From Chryseobacterium defluvii (lineage in GTDB: Bacteria > Bacteroidota > Bacteroidia > Flavobacteriales > Weeksellaceae), in NCBI RefSeq assembly GCF_003634775.1, contig NZ_RBXB01000003.1:372001-436000 (forward strand): DNA of 64,000 nt, in the 5' to 3' direction. The notes under the pieces were generated by a model. The model had not been told where the DNA came from. It saw only the letters and a list, made by a program, of their open reading frames with translations, and searched no databases. Made by a program: the position numbers and the translations under genes. Below are positions 1 to 8,798 of the stretch, piece by piece; the stretch's first letter is position 1; each line of letters opens with the position of its first letter.

Positions 1-608
1 ATAACGAAATAGTTTTTAAAGTTCTCATATTTCCCTCTGGAATATTTGGTAGTGTATCCCAGAATTTTTCTTTCTTTAGGAAGAATCTTAATGTAGGATC
101 CTTTATTCAAAGCATCAATAACAACAAAAGCGCTGTCTGTCTTAGGAAAGTCAAATTTGAAAAAAGCAGCTCTTTCCGTGGGAGTAAATTCTGTAGTCAC
201 ATTGATATCTGCCAGATAAACGCTGTAATAATAAGGTGTCGCCACTTCAGCTTTATGACTGAACCAGCTTGCACGGTCATCTTCTTTGAACTTTGGCTTA
301 CCTACTCCCGGCATGATGGCAAAAGCACCGTAATCATTCATCCAAGGAGAGGGTTGGTGAGTTTGCTTAAAACCTCTTATTTTATCTGCATCGTAGGTAT
401 ACGCCCATCCGTCACCCATCTTCCCTGTTTGCGGTGTCCAGAGATTCATTCCCCAGGGAAGCCCTATTGCAGGGTATGTATTTCCATTGGATAAAGATGG
501 TTTGGACTGAGTTCCCATCAAAGGATTGACATAATCGACGGGTGATAATTCCTGGCCAAACGCCAAGATATGTAATACAATAAAAAAGGTTGAAAATAGA
601 GACTTCAT
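1..608 (-). CDS. GH92 family alpha-mannosidase, N-terminal part (cut by window edge)
   Basis: Reading the minus strand from the ATG at 608 gives an open frame to the left edge. It has a signal peptide (MKSLFSTFFIVLHILAFGQ) followed by SPVDYVNPLMGTQSK, the family 92 N-terminal pattern (D-x-V-[ND]-P-x-[IM]-G-T), and then NGNTYPAIGLPWGMNLWTPQ. GH92 enzymes are calcium-dependent exo-acting alpha-mannosidases, mostly alpha-1,2 or alpha-1,3. About 202 residues are visible; the catalytic C-terminal domain lies outside the window. It is the last visible gene of the glycan utilisation locus and is a different GH92 subgroup from the one at 10256-12487, so the pair probably divides linkage specificity. 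Linkage cannot be read from this fragment. Confidence 0.88.
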   Translation of the reverse strand, partial: MKSLFSTFFIVLHILAFGQELSPVDYVNPLMGTQSKPSLSNGNTYPAIGLPWGMNLWTPQTGKMGDGWAYTYDADKIRGFKQTHQPSPWMNDYGAFAIMPGVGKPKFKEDDRASWFSHKAEVATPYYYSVYLADINVTTEFTPTERAAFFKFDFPKTDSAFVVIDALNKGSYIKILPKERKILGYTTKYSRGKYENFKNYFV

Positions 609-629
609 GATAACTTTTTATTAGTTCTT

Positions 630-1487
630 TCAGATTTTCTTCAAGGCATAGCTTGCCGCGCCCAGAATAGCCGCATCTTCAAAGATGGCAGAAATTTTAA
701 CGGGCAGGCTGATATTATTTTTGATCAAGTTTTGATTGAATCTTTCCTTAAAATAAGGATAGGCTTTCGCAATATTTCCTCCTATGACTAAAACTTCGGG
801 AGCATAAGATTTTACATATGTTATGATAAATTCTGCAAAAGAATCTGCATATTCATCAAACATTGCAGATTGTATTTCTTTGGGTTTTTCCAATAAGTCC
901 TTGGTTCCTGAAATCTGTTTTCCGGTTAATTCAGCATAGCGCCTGATAAACCAACGTGTTGCCAGGTAATCTTCACTTATGGAGCCTTTTAACGGGGAAT
1001 CCCACAAATCTTCATCTGTGGCAGCAATTCCATTGTAAAAAGTAGTTCCAAGCCCTGTTCCTAATGTTACTCCAAAAATCTTTTTGTAATCTTTCACACA
1101 ACCGCCGAATACTTCTCCTTCCAAGAATGCCGCCGCATCATTTACGAAATGAATCTGAGCACTGGAAATGGAAAGTCTTTTGGCTAATTCTTCTTTAATA
1201 TTAACCTGGTAAATATCCATGAATTTACCTTGCTGCATGAGAGAAATCCCCTTCTCATAGTCGAAGGGACCAGGCATCGCAATCCCAATCAAAAGATTAT
1301 CTTTCACCAGATCATGTGTGGCTTTCTCTATGGCGGACACCCATGCGAGAAGGATAACTTCCCGGGGTTCAAAAGAATCGACATGCTCCCTGATGTAGGT
1401 TGAACTCATAATTTCACGTTTCCCGGGATGCACCTGAGCCATCGTGATATGTGAACCGCCAATGTCTATTCCTAGTATATTTTGCAT
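630..1487 (-). CDS. ROK-family sugar kinase-like protein
   Basis: This 285-aa protein has an ASKHA/ROK kinase layout: phosphate-1 motif DIGGS at residues 8-12, a PGPF loop at 72-75, the catalytic Asp in VNDAAAF (D117), and the phosphate-2 loop GTGLG at 143-147. ROK kinases phosphorylate hexoses or N-acetylhexosamines with ATP in the cytoplasm. The Cys-rich zinc signature (CxCGxxGCxE) of classical ROK members is missing, so it is a divergent branch. It sits directly downstream of the two endoglycosidases and in the same cluster as a GlcNAc-6-phosphate-handling protein, so GlcNAc is the likeliest substrate. That assignment is inference from context; mannose or glucose remain possible. Confidence 0.8.
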   Translation of the reverse strand: MQNILGIDIGGSHITMAQVHPGKREIMSSTYIREHVDSFEPREVILLAWVSAIEKATHDLVKDNLLIGIAMPGPFDYEKGISLMQQGKFMDIYQVNIKEELAKRLSISSAQIHFVNDAAAFLEGEVFGGCVKDYKKIFGVTLGTGLGTTFYNGIAATDEDLWDSPLKGSISEDYLATRWFIRRYAELTGKQISGTKDLLEKPKEIQSAMFDEYADSFAEFIITYVKSYAPEVLVIGGNIAKAYPYFKERFNQNLIKNNISLPVKISAIFEDAAILGAASYALKKI

Positions 1488-1654
1488 TATTTTCTTCCTT
1501 TATTTTTACTCATCAGATCGCCCTGTGAATTACAATAGACAAACAAGAAAGCAAGTTAAGTATTTTCATACGAAAATTGCCTCTTGTTGCCCATCTTAGA
1601 CTCCACTTTAAATCCTAATTTTTAATTTTCCGTTACGTATGTTTCATTTATGAC

Positions 1655-4039
1655 TTATTTCACAATTACTCTTCCGGAAGTGGCAGTCTGATTTTTTGTT
1701 GATTTTATTGTATAGATATAAGTACCGCTTGATAAGTTGTGAGTATTTATGGCAGTATTATTTCTATCTATCGTTTGTTTTTTAATAAATTTCCCCGAGA
1801 TATCATACAGCGATACTTCACTTACGGAATTATCTTTAATGGTAAAATAAATATTCTCCCCTCTTTTAACAGGATTCGGATAGACTCCGATTTCATTTTT
1901 CAAATCAATGTTTTGTGTGGATAGTGAAGTGGTGCAAGCTACATCCGTATTCCAGTTGGAGTTGGTCATATTTACCAAAGTGGCAAAATGAGTATTGGCT
2001 GTTGTGTCTAGCGCTCCATTTCCACTGCCTTCATCCATTTTCCAGTTGGCTTCAAGCCCAGTTGAGTTAGGCGCAACATTGCAGTTATTATTTAAAATCT
2101 CCTGGGCTGTCAATGCTTTTTTCCAAACCCTGAACTCATCCAGGAAGCCATTCAGTGTTCTTGAGTTATCATAGTTTCTTGCAAGGTAAAGAATTCCGTT
2201 TGCTGTAAAATTACCTGTAGCATTGGAACTTGCATCAAGATTACCATTGATATAAATCTTCATAGAAGCGCCATCGTAAGTAGCCGCCACATGATACCAT
2301 GTATTGGTACTCAATCCGGTATTACTGTTGAGCTTTACCTGTGATGATCCAAAGCTTAATATAAATTGTAGCTTGTTATTGGCAAGATTTCCGTCACCAA
2401 ATCTTAAGATAGCTGAATTATTATCTCCCACTTCGATACCCATTACGGATGAAATGTAAGGGAAAGCAGACTTAAATGAATTCACTTTTACCCAGCCTTC
2501 AAATGTCAACGCATTCCCGCTAAGATTGAACTGTCCGGCATTAAGATAGGTGGTGCTGCCATTAAACGTAAGCGACCTTGCTCCCGGGCTTTGAACCGGT
2601 GTAAACCCGCTGTTGAATGATGCTTCCGCTGAATACCCGGAATTTGTTGAACCACATACCGCCTGTACTTTCCATACATAATTGGTATTTTGTGTTAAAT
2701 TCTGAAGACTATATGTGTTGGTGGTAATATTCTGAATTTCAGTCCATGTGGAAGCAGCTGCCGTTTTATATTGCAGGGTGTATGAAGAGGCTGTTCCCAC
2801 CCAGGACAACTGGGTTGTATTACCCAAAAAGCTTCCCGATGTAAGACCTGAAGGAATTGCGCATCCGTTTCCCGAATTAAATCTTGGGGCAAAAATGTAG
2901 GTACTCGTTAATGTCGGTGAACAGTTAGATTGTATTCTCCAGTCATAGTTTGTATTCAATGTAAGATTATTGACTGTAATATTATTTCCGGAATAATTGC
3001 TGGCAACATTGGTCCAGGTGGTTGAATTGGCAGGTTTATAATCAATAGTATAGGTTTGAGAGCCACTGGATGTCCAGTTTAATTGGGCTGAAGTTCCTGT
3101 AATGTTGGTCGCTTCCAGTCCTAAAGGCGGATCACAGGTTGCCCCTTGTGTCCAGGAATATAAAGAGCCACTCAATACGGTGTTTTCACCATAGAGAATA
3201 TTGGATCCCGTACTTAAATAGCTGGCTGCATTGGTTCCTTTCAAATCATACCACATAAATACTCCGTAGCCATCATTAATAGTATTAGTCGCCAGATTTG
3301 CAAGAGTAGATGTAGAGGTATTATTAATCCAGGTTGCTGCAGCAGAAAGCTTGGCATTCGTAAGAGGCGGTACATTAGGAGCACTGTATGTGCCATAATA
3401 GGCATTCCAGCTGTAATCTATATAATTTCCGGCGGCATCGCCATTGTAAGACTGTCTTGTGGTTGCAGGTCCTAGGTAATAAAAAGTAATCAGCTTATCC
3501 GGCATAGCAGCTTTCAGTTCTTGAAGAAGCATTACAAATGAGCTGTTATTGGGCTGTCCTGTTCCGTTATTTCCGTAGCCTGCATATTCATCATCCAGAT
3601 CAACGCCATCCAGACCATAGGTGTATACGGTATGGGCAATTTGCAAAGCAAAATCGCGCGCTGCTTCACGGGTTGGGAAATTACAGATCCCCGCTCCCTG
3701 ATGGTTTCCTAAAATATCCAGCAATACCTTTATTCCTTTTTGCTGTAAAGGTTTTACATAGGTATTGACATCATTCAAAACCTTTGATACGTTGTTATTA
3801 TTGGAAATGTAAGCTCTGCTTTTGGACACATCATAATTAATGTTAGCCGCAAAAATAATAGCAACATTGAATAACTGCTTGTTGCTTGTCTGCAGAGTAT
3901 AGGAGCCCGCATTCAGGATGTTATTGTTGTTCACTTCTACATAGCATATTCCCAAAGGATTAAGCTGTTGCGCATTGATCAGGGTTTTTGTCTGAAAAAT
4001 GAGCATCAGAAGAACAATAAGAAAAGATTTTTGTTTCAT
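1655..4039 (-). CDS. T9SS-exported GH18 endo-beta-N-acetylglucosaminidase with two FnIII and a LamG-like domain
   Basis: The 794-aa protein has a signal peptide (1-23) and a GH18 domain (about 25-290) with the catalytic motif DGVDLDDEY, in which E151 is the acid. The motif is of the EndoH/EndoF1 type, which cuts the chitobiose core of N-glycans. Two fibronectin type III repeats (about 305-390 and 395-480) follow, then a concanavalin/LamG-like domain (about 490-640; FEGWVKV, GFLDEFRVWKKAL) and a type A T9SS sorting domain (YPNPVKRGE to the end). It should therefore be secreted or surface-anchored and act outside the cell before SusCD uptake. It is a tandem paralogue of the next gene, which has one FnIII domain fewer. 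Confidence 0.9.
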   Translation of the reverse strand: MKQKSFLIVLLMLIFQTKTLINAQQLNPLGICYVEVNNNNILNAGSYTLQTSNKQLFNVAIIFAANINYDVSKSRAYISNNNNVSKVLNDVNTYVKPLQQKGIKVLLDILGNHQGAGICNFPTREAARDFALQIAHTVYTYGLDGVDLDDEYAGYGNNGTGQPNNSSFVMLLQELKAAMPDKLITFYYLGPATTRQSYNGDAAGNYIDYSWNAYYGTYSAPNVPPLTNAKLSAAATWINNTSTSTLANLATNTINDGYGVFMWYDLKGTNAASYLSTGSNILYGENTVLSGSLYSWTQGATCDPPLGLEATNITGTSAQLNWTSSGSQTYTIDYKPANSTTWTNVASNYSGNNITVNNLTLNTNYDWRIQSNCSPTLTSTYIFAPRFNSGNGCAIPSGLTSGSFLGNTTQLSWVGTASSYTLQYKTAAASTWTEIQNITTNTYSLQNLTQNTNYVWKVQAVCGSTNSGYSAEASFNSGFTPVQSPGARSLTFNGSTTYLNAGQFNLSGNALTFEGWVKVNSFKSAFPYISSVMGIEVGDNNSAILRFGDGNLANNKLQFILSFGSSQVKLNSNTGLSTNTWYHVAATYDGASMKIYINGNLDASSNATGNFTANGILYLARNYDNSRTLNGFLDEFRVWKKALTAQEILNNNCNVAPNSTGLEANWKMDEGSGNGALDTTANTHFATLVNMTNSNWNTDVACTTSLSTQNIDLKNEIGVYPNPVKRGENIYFTIKDNSVSEVSLYDISGKFIKKQTIDRNNTAINTHNLSSGTYIYTIKSTKNQTATSGRVIVK

Positions 4040-4065
4040 AGTATAGTACGTTTTATAAGTAATAA

Positions 4066-4100
4066 ACCAGGGAATTTTAATTACAATAAAACTCCCTGAT
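4066..4100 (-). terminator. Hairpin between the two GH18 genes
   Basis: On the minus-strand RNA AAUCAGGGA can pair with UCCCUGGUU (one G-U pair) around a 19-nt loop, between the two GH18 genes. No strong T run follows, so it is more likely an RNA-processing or partial-termination site. Confidence 0.35.
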
Positions 4101-4109
4101 TTTGATGTA

Positions 4110-6260
4110 TTATTTTACCATCAGCCTTTCAACCTGCTTCAGGCTTCCATTCTGAGATTCAAATTGAATGATATAATTACCTGCAGACAGTTTAGACGGA
4201 TTATATGGATTATCTCCAACACTTAATGTTTGGGTTTCCACAATATTTCCACTCAAACTATAAACCGTTAATTTCCCTTTATTGAATTCTGCCGGAACAG
4301 AAATAGTAAGCTGGGAAGATCTGCTTACAGGATTCGGATACAGCCTTACTTGCTTTTTAACAGCCTGTTCATTAATAATTTGCTTTTGAGTTTCTGCAGC
4401 TATTGAACCTTTTTGAGTACTGGTTGTACACGGTACATCTGTTCCCCAGTTGGTAGAATCAACTCCTGTTAACGTTAATGAAACTCCATTTCCTGAAGTA
4501 TCCTGAACGGATGTTCCGCTCCCTTCATTAAATTTCCAATACGCCGAAAGAGAAGTGGCAGGAAGTGTCACATTACACATTTTCTGACTGATTTCTGTCT
4601 GGCTTAAAGCCCTCTTCCAAACTCTTACCTCATCTATCTTACCATTGAAATTTCTGGATGTATTGTATGAATACCCTACATTAAATGCTCCGTTGGAATT
4701 GATGCTTCCGGTTTGAGATCTGCTTGCATCAAGAACACCATTGATATAAATTTTCATCGCAGCACCATCATAGGTTGCCGCCACATGATACCAAGTATTG
4801 ACATTCAGAGCTGTAGTGGAAGCCAGTTTTTGCTGTACATTATTTATACTTACGACAAACTGAAGCTTGTTATTAGCCAGATTACCATCTCCCAATCTTA
4901 ATAAGGCAGAATTGCTATCACTTACTTCTGTTCCCATGATAGAAGAAATATAAGGGAAAGCAGACTTGAAAGATGAAGGTTTTATCCAGCCTTCAAATGA
5001 TAATGCAGAACCACTTAAAGTGAGATTCCCTGCGGAACCAGATTCGCTGCTACCGTCTAAAGAAAGAGAGTAATTTCCTGTTGGAGTCACTACACCTGTT
5101 CCGCTGTTAAATCTTGGGGCAAACATATAGGTGCTTTTTACGCTGCAATTTGTTCTGATTCTCCAGTCGTATTCCGTATTTGCCGTTAAGCCGGATATCG
5201 TTAAAGAAGTGGCTGTTGTTGCCGTTGCAGCATTAATCCAGGTACTGGAAGTGGCCGGTTTATAATCTACATCATAAGTATTAGTTCCTACAGCGGTCCA
5301 ATTCAATTTTGCACTTGTCCCCGTAAGGTTACTTGTGAATAATCCTATAGGAGCATCACAGTTGGTTCCCTGTGTCCATGATTGCAAAGGAGTGCTTAAA
5401 ACAGTCTGTTCTCCGTATAATGTCTGGGTACCTGCTGAAAGCTGTGTGGTTTCATTAGTTCCATGAAGGTCATACCAGAGGAATAATCCGTAGCCGCCGT
5501 TTTTGGTTTGATTTGCTAAACTGGTCGTCGTGGAGTTAGAAGTATTTCCCAACCATACTGCCGCAGGAGAAATCTGCGCATTGGTAAGAGGCGGTACATT
5601 TGGAGCAGAAAAAGTACCGTACATGGCATTCCAGCTATAGTTGATATAATCCCCTGCTCTATATCCATTCCAGGAAAGCCTTGAAGCAGCGGGGCCGTAG
5701 TAATAAAATGAAATGATTTTATCCGGCAGTAACGCTCTCAATTCCTGTACAAGCATTACAAATGAGCTTGAATTAGGCTGCCCTGTTCCGTTATTTCCAT
5801 AATCTGAGTACTCATCATCAAAATCAATTCCGTCCAAACCATATGTATTCACAGTGTGGGCCAGCTGTAAAGCAAAATCTTTTGCCGCTTCCCGGGTTGG
5901 AAAGTTACAGATCCCCGCACCCTGATGGTTCCCCAGAACAGTTAATACCACTTTAATCCCTTTATCCTGAAGCGGTTTGATATAGGTTTGTGCATTGGTA
6001 AGTACTTTGGTTACATTGTTATTAGAATACAAATATGCTCTTCCTTTACTTGTATCATAATTGATGTTGGCAGCAAAAATATTCACAACACCAAATAAGT
6101 ATTTATTCGATGTTTGCAGTTTGTATGCTCCTGCATTCAGGATATTGTTGTTATTCACTTCTACATAGCAGATTCCCATAGGATTAAGCTGTGCCTTGAT
6201 CAGAAATTTTGCCTGAAATGCTAATACAATCAGTACAAAAAGAATGGATTTTTTTTTCAT
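4110..6260 (-). CDS. T9SS-exported GH18 endo-beta-N-acetylglucosaminidase with one FnIII and a LamG-like domain
   Basis: The 716-aa protein has a signal peptide (1-23), a GH18 domain with DGIDFDDEY (catalytic E150), one FnIII domain (about 300-385), a LamG-like domain (about 395-560) and a T9SS sorting domain (LYPNPVSRSSQ to the end). It is closely similar to its downstream neighbour over the catalytic domain, LamG-like domain and N-terminus (QLNPMGICYVEVNNNN against QLNPLGICYVEVNNNN). This indicates a tandem duplication followed by gain or loss of one FnIII unit. The family cleaves between the two core GlcNAc residues of high-mannose or hybrid N-glycans. Different accessory domains may tune binding to different glycoproteins, which is inference. 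Confidence 0.9.
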   Translation of the reverse strand: MKKKSILFVLIVLAFQAKFLIKAQLNPMGICYVEVNNNNILNAGAYKLQTSNKYLFGVVNIFAANINYDTSKGRAYLYSNNNVTKVLTNAQTYIKPLQDKGIKVVLTVLGNHQGAGICNFPTREAAKDFALQLAHTVNTYGLDGIDFDDEYSDYGNNGTGQPNSSSFVMLVQELRALLPDKIISFYYYGPAASRLSWNGYRAGDYINYSWNAMYGTFSAPNVPPLTNAQISPAAVWLGNTSNSTTTSLANQTKNGGYGLFLWYDLHGTNETTQLSAGTQTLYGEQTVLSTPLQSWTQGTNCDAPIGLFTSNLTGTSAKLNWTAVGTNTYDVDYKPATSSTWINAATATTATSLTISGLTANTEYDWRIRTNCSVKSTYMFAPRFNSGTGVVTPTGNYSLSLDGSSESGSAGNLTLSGSALSFEGWIKPSSFKSAFPYISSIMGTEVSDSNSALLRLGDGNLANNKLQFVVSINNVQQKLASTTALNVNTWYHVAATYDGAAMKIYINGVLDASRSQTGSINSNGAFNVGYSYNTSRNFNGKIDEVRVWKRALSQTEISQKMCNVTLPATSLSAYWKFNEGSGTSVQDTSGNGVSLTLTGVDSTNWGTDVPCTTSTQKGSIAAETQKQIINEQAVKKQVRLYPNPVSRSSQLTISVPAEFNKGKLTVYSLSGNIVETQTLSVGDNPYNPSKLSAGNYIIQFESQNGSLKQVERLMVK

Positions 6261-6323
6261 AGTACAATTTATTTGGTTGTTTTTTTATGTTTATTGGTAT
6301 TCTAGTGTCTTATCATAGAATAT

Positions 6324-8651
6324 CTAATGGTGTATTCCTTCCGTTGACTTCTCAAGCTCACGGGCAGACTGTAAAAATTCTTCCACATTCATTTCTTTGA
6401 AAAACAGCAATCCGTGAGTGGCCCGCAGACGCGGACTTTCATTATCATAGAAATAGGGTTTTCCCAGTACAAGCTGAACCGCCTTCAACTGGTCTACCCA
6501 GGTTTGTATGGAAAGGTGACTGAATTTTCCATTGTACCGGTAACTTGGAAAAGACGCTTCCACCTGGCTCAAATAGCTGTTGGTAAAGCTTTCATCCATT
6601 GTACTCATGGCATTAAGAGATACCGGAAAAATATGAGTAACATCCGCTGCATTGAACTGGTACCAAACATTTCTGTAACCCCAGATTTTCAGTTCGGAAA
6701 GATTTTTTTCCTTGCCCCATTCCCTTACAGCTTCTGCAATGGCCTGCAAAACTTTATAATGGGTATCCGGACCGCTTCCTTCAGGATCGAAGGCCAAGCT
6801 GATGACCGTTGGATTGATGGCTTTCAGCTGTTGCAGGATCGGAATAACATCTCTTTCCCGATTGGGTTTTTCCGTGAAAATGGCTCCTGTATAAAAACCA
6901 AGCCTGAGATGATGAACATTTTTTGTTCTTACCCCGAAATGTGCCCAAACCAATTCTTCCTCATATTCACGGATCATTCCCTTCAGTGTCTGGATCTTTG
7001 GTTCCGGATTTTGACCGTCATAGCTGGAATTGATGGTAGCAATAATTTCACGGATCTTTTCCTCAACATCAGATTGAGTTTTCATACCCCAGAGCTCAAC
7101 AATATTTCTTACCATTCTATGGGATACCGCTCTTGATCTCTCGTCTGCATTCCCGGAGGCAATATTGATCAGGTAATGATAAACATCCTTATCTTTTTTA
7201 TTTTTATACCCGATTTCAAAAAAATCCGGATAATTCAGCATTTCTATTTCTCCTTTTTCTACAAAAGAAAGAGTATCATTCAGGATTTTGACTAAAAATT
7301 TATTGGTAACCGCCGTGAATCCGGATGTAAGAACTGAATAATAAGATGTATTGATCTCATTACGGGATTGATAATGAATATAAGGTAAAAGTCCTAATGA
7401 AATATCATCGTGATGTGGACCCGTATGATAAAAGACTTCATTGCTGAGAAGTTCTGTCCCTTTTTTAATTTTACGTTCAATAGAATCTATTACAGATTGA
7501 ACTGTATTTTCATTAAGATCAGGAATCAGCTGTGTATACTGGTCTTCTTTAAGATCATCTAACGTGAGGTGTTCTGCATATTTATTTAACTTCTGAGTCA
7601 GAGACATGAGTGCCTTATCTGTTTTTTCCTGAGACCAGTTGCCTGAACGGTAATAATGATCAACAAAATCATTCAACATACTTGCAGCTCCCTGTGTGAG
7701 ATAAAATCTGCCATTTGGAAGGAGGCTAAGAACAGAAGCGGGATACAGGTTGGAAGGAGGCAACTCCAATGCATCTTTTATCATAGGAGCCTTTGCCTCT
7801 CCTGCTGCAAAAATAATGGCAACAGCGTTTTTATTATAGGTAATGGTTTCCAGACCAATGGTAATCACCAGCCGCTCTCTTGAAATTTCAATTCCGCCAA
7901 GATCTCCGGCTGCCACAGCCTGTGTTTCGAAGTTGGTGGATGTTAACCGTGTCGTGGAATATGGGTCAGAACCTTTGATGTTGAATGCGATATGTCCGTC
8001 TGGTCCGATCCCACCCAGGAAGAAGCCGATTCCGCCCAGTGTACGGATCTTTTGTTCATATTCCGAACACCAGTTATCAATAAGGAAGATAGATTCTTTC
8101 TGCAGTTTTTCCAAAGGATTTTGAGCTTCGCGATATCTTAATTCAAGGTTTACTTTGTTATCCGGAAAAATTTCTTCAAATGTCTTTCCGTCAGCTAAAA
8201 GGATTTCATCACAGTTGATGAGCAATGCATTTTCTCTTTTCAGCCCTAATTCTTCTATGTAATACTTGTTTACATAATGGTAAAAGCTGTTTGCCTGTGA
8301 TGATTTTATGGGATAGAATTCATCAATCTGAACAAAATGAAGATCAGCCAGTGAGGGTTTTCCTTCCAATAATAAATGATGTTTTTCTCTAAGCCTGATG
8401 ATATTTTCTTTATCCCAATTCTCAAGAATATGCCTGGTCCAGTAAATAAAATACTCCGGCGTTTTTCCTGTAGGAAGGCTGATTACTCCTTTAGGATTTT
8501 CACTCACCCATTCCAGAAACCGAAATGCGGTAAGCATTCCCAGATTAGGAAAATTGTCCACAGCAATATAGGGTACATTCACCTTATTGCTTCTTAAAGT
8601 ATCATTCAAAAATGATCTTTCAACCGGGGTAAAATTATCAATGTTTCCCAT
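6324..8651 (-). CDS. NagB-like glucosamine-6-phosphate deaminase fused to a PIG-L-like deacetylase domain
   Basis: This 775-aa protein has two parts. Residues 1-330 are NagB-like: LPTGKTP (59-65) in the phosphate loop, QIDEFYP (108-114), and GGIGPDGHIAFN with the catalytic-type GPDGH at 216-220. Classical NagB is about 260 aa, so this is a long form. The remaining ~400 residues contain GPHHDDISLG (HHDD 413-416), resembling the zinc-binding AHPDDE motif of PIG-L/LmbE N-acetylglucosamine deacetylases, and a later HH pair (NVHHLRLG). I infer one polypeptide converting GlcNAc-6-P to GlcN-6-P and then Fru-6-P. No separate nagA is visible in this locus. The deaminase call is firm; deacetylase activity is inference. 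Confidence 0.82.
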   Translation of the reverse strand: MGNIDNFTPVERSFLNDTLRSNKVNVPYIAVDNFPNLGMLTAFRFLEWVSENPKGVISLPTGKTPEYFIYWTRHILENWDKENIIRLREKHHLLLEGKPSLADLHFVQIDEFYPIKSSQANSFYHYVNKYYIEELGLKRENALLINCDEILLADGKTFEEIFPDNKVNLELRYREAQNPLEKLQKESIFLIDNWCSEYEQKIRTLGGIGFFLGGIGPDGHIAFNIKGSDPYSTTRLTSTNFETQAVAAGDLGGIEISRERLVITIGLETITYNKNAVAIIFAAGEAKAPMIKDALELPPSNLYPASVLSLLPNGRFYLTQGAASMLNDFVDHYYRSGNWSQEKTDKALMSLTQKLNKYAEHLTLDDLKEDQYTQLIPDLNENTVQSVIDSIERKIKKGTELLSNEVFYHTGPHHDDISLGLLPYIHYQSRNEINTSYYSVLTSGFTAVTNKFLVKILNDTLSFVEKGEIEMLNYPDFFEIGYKNKKDKDVYHYLINIASGNADERSRAVSHRMVRNIVELWGMKTQSDVEEKIREIIATINSSYDGQNPEPKIQTLKGMIREYEEELVWAHFGVRTKNVHHLRLGFYTGAIFTEKPNRERDVIPILQQLKAINPTVISLAFDPEGSGPDTHYKVLQAIAEAVREWGKEKNLSELKIWGYRNVWYQFNAADVTHIFPVSLNAMSTMDESFTNSYLSQVEASFPSYRYNGKFSHLSIQTWVDQLKAVQLVLGKPYFYDNESPRLRATHGLLFFKEMNVEEFLQSARELEKSTEGIHH

Positions 8652-8798
8652 TTTTCAAGAGTTTTTACCTGTATTGTTTTATCTGAAAAAGAAAAAAATA
8701 TATTCGTTTTTTTAGCAAAAAGCCTCCTTTAGCAATGCCTGAATGAGCTTTGCCAAATGGTATTATTCAAAAAAGAAAACGGAATGTTATTTATGCAT

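Noticed and set aside
255..494. 79-codon open frame on the plus strand
   Set aside because: It is antisense to the GH92 N-terminal region, which has a signal peptide and family motifs.
6414..7136. 240-codon open frame on the plus strand
   Set aside because: It is entirely antisense to the NagB/PIG-L gene, whose family motifs are clear; it has no recognisable domain.
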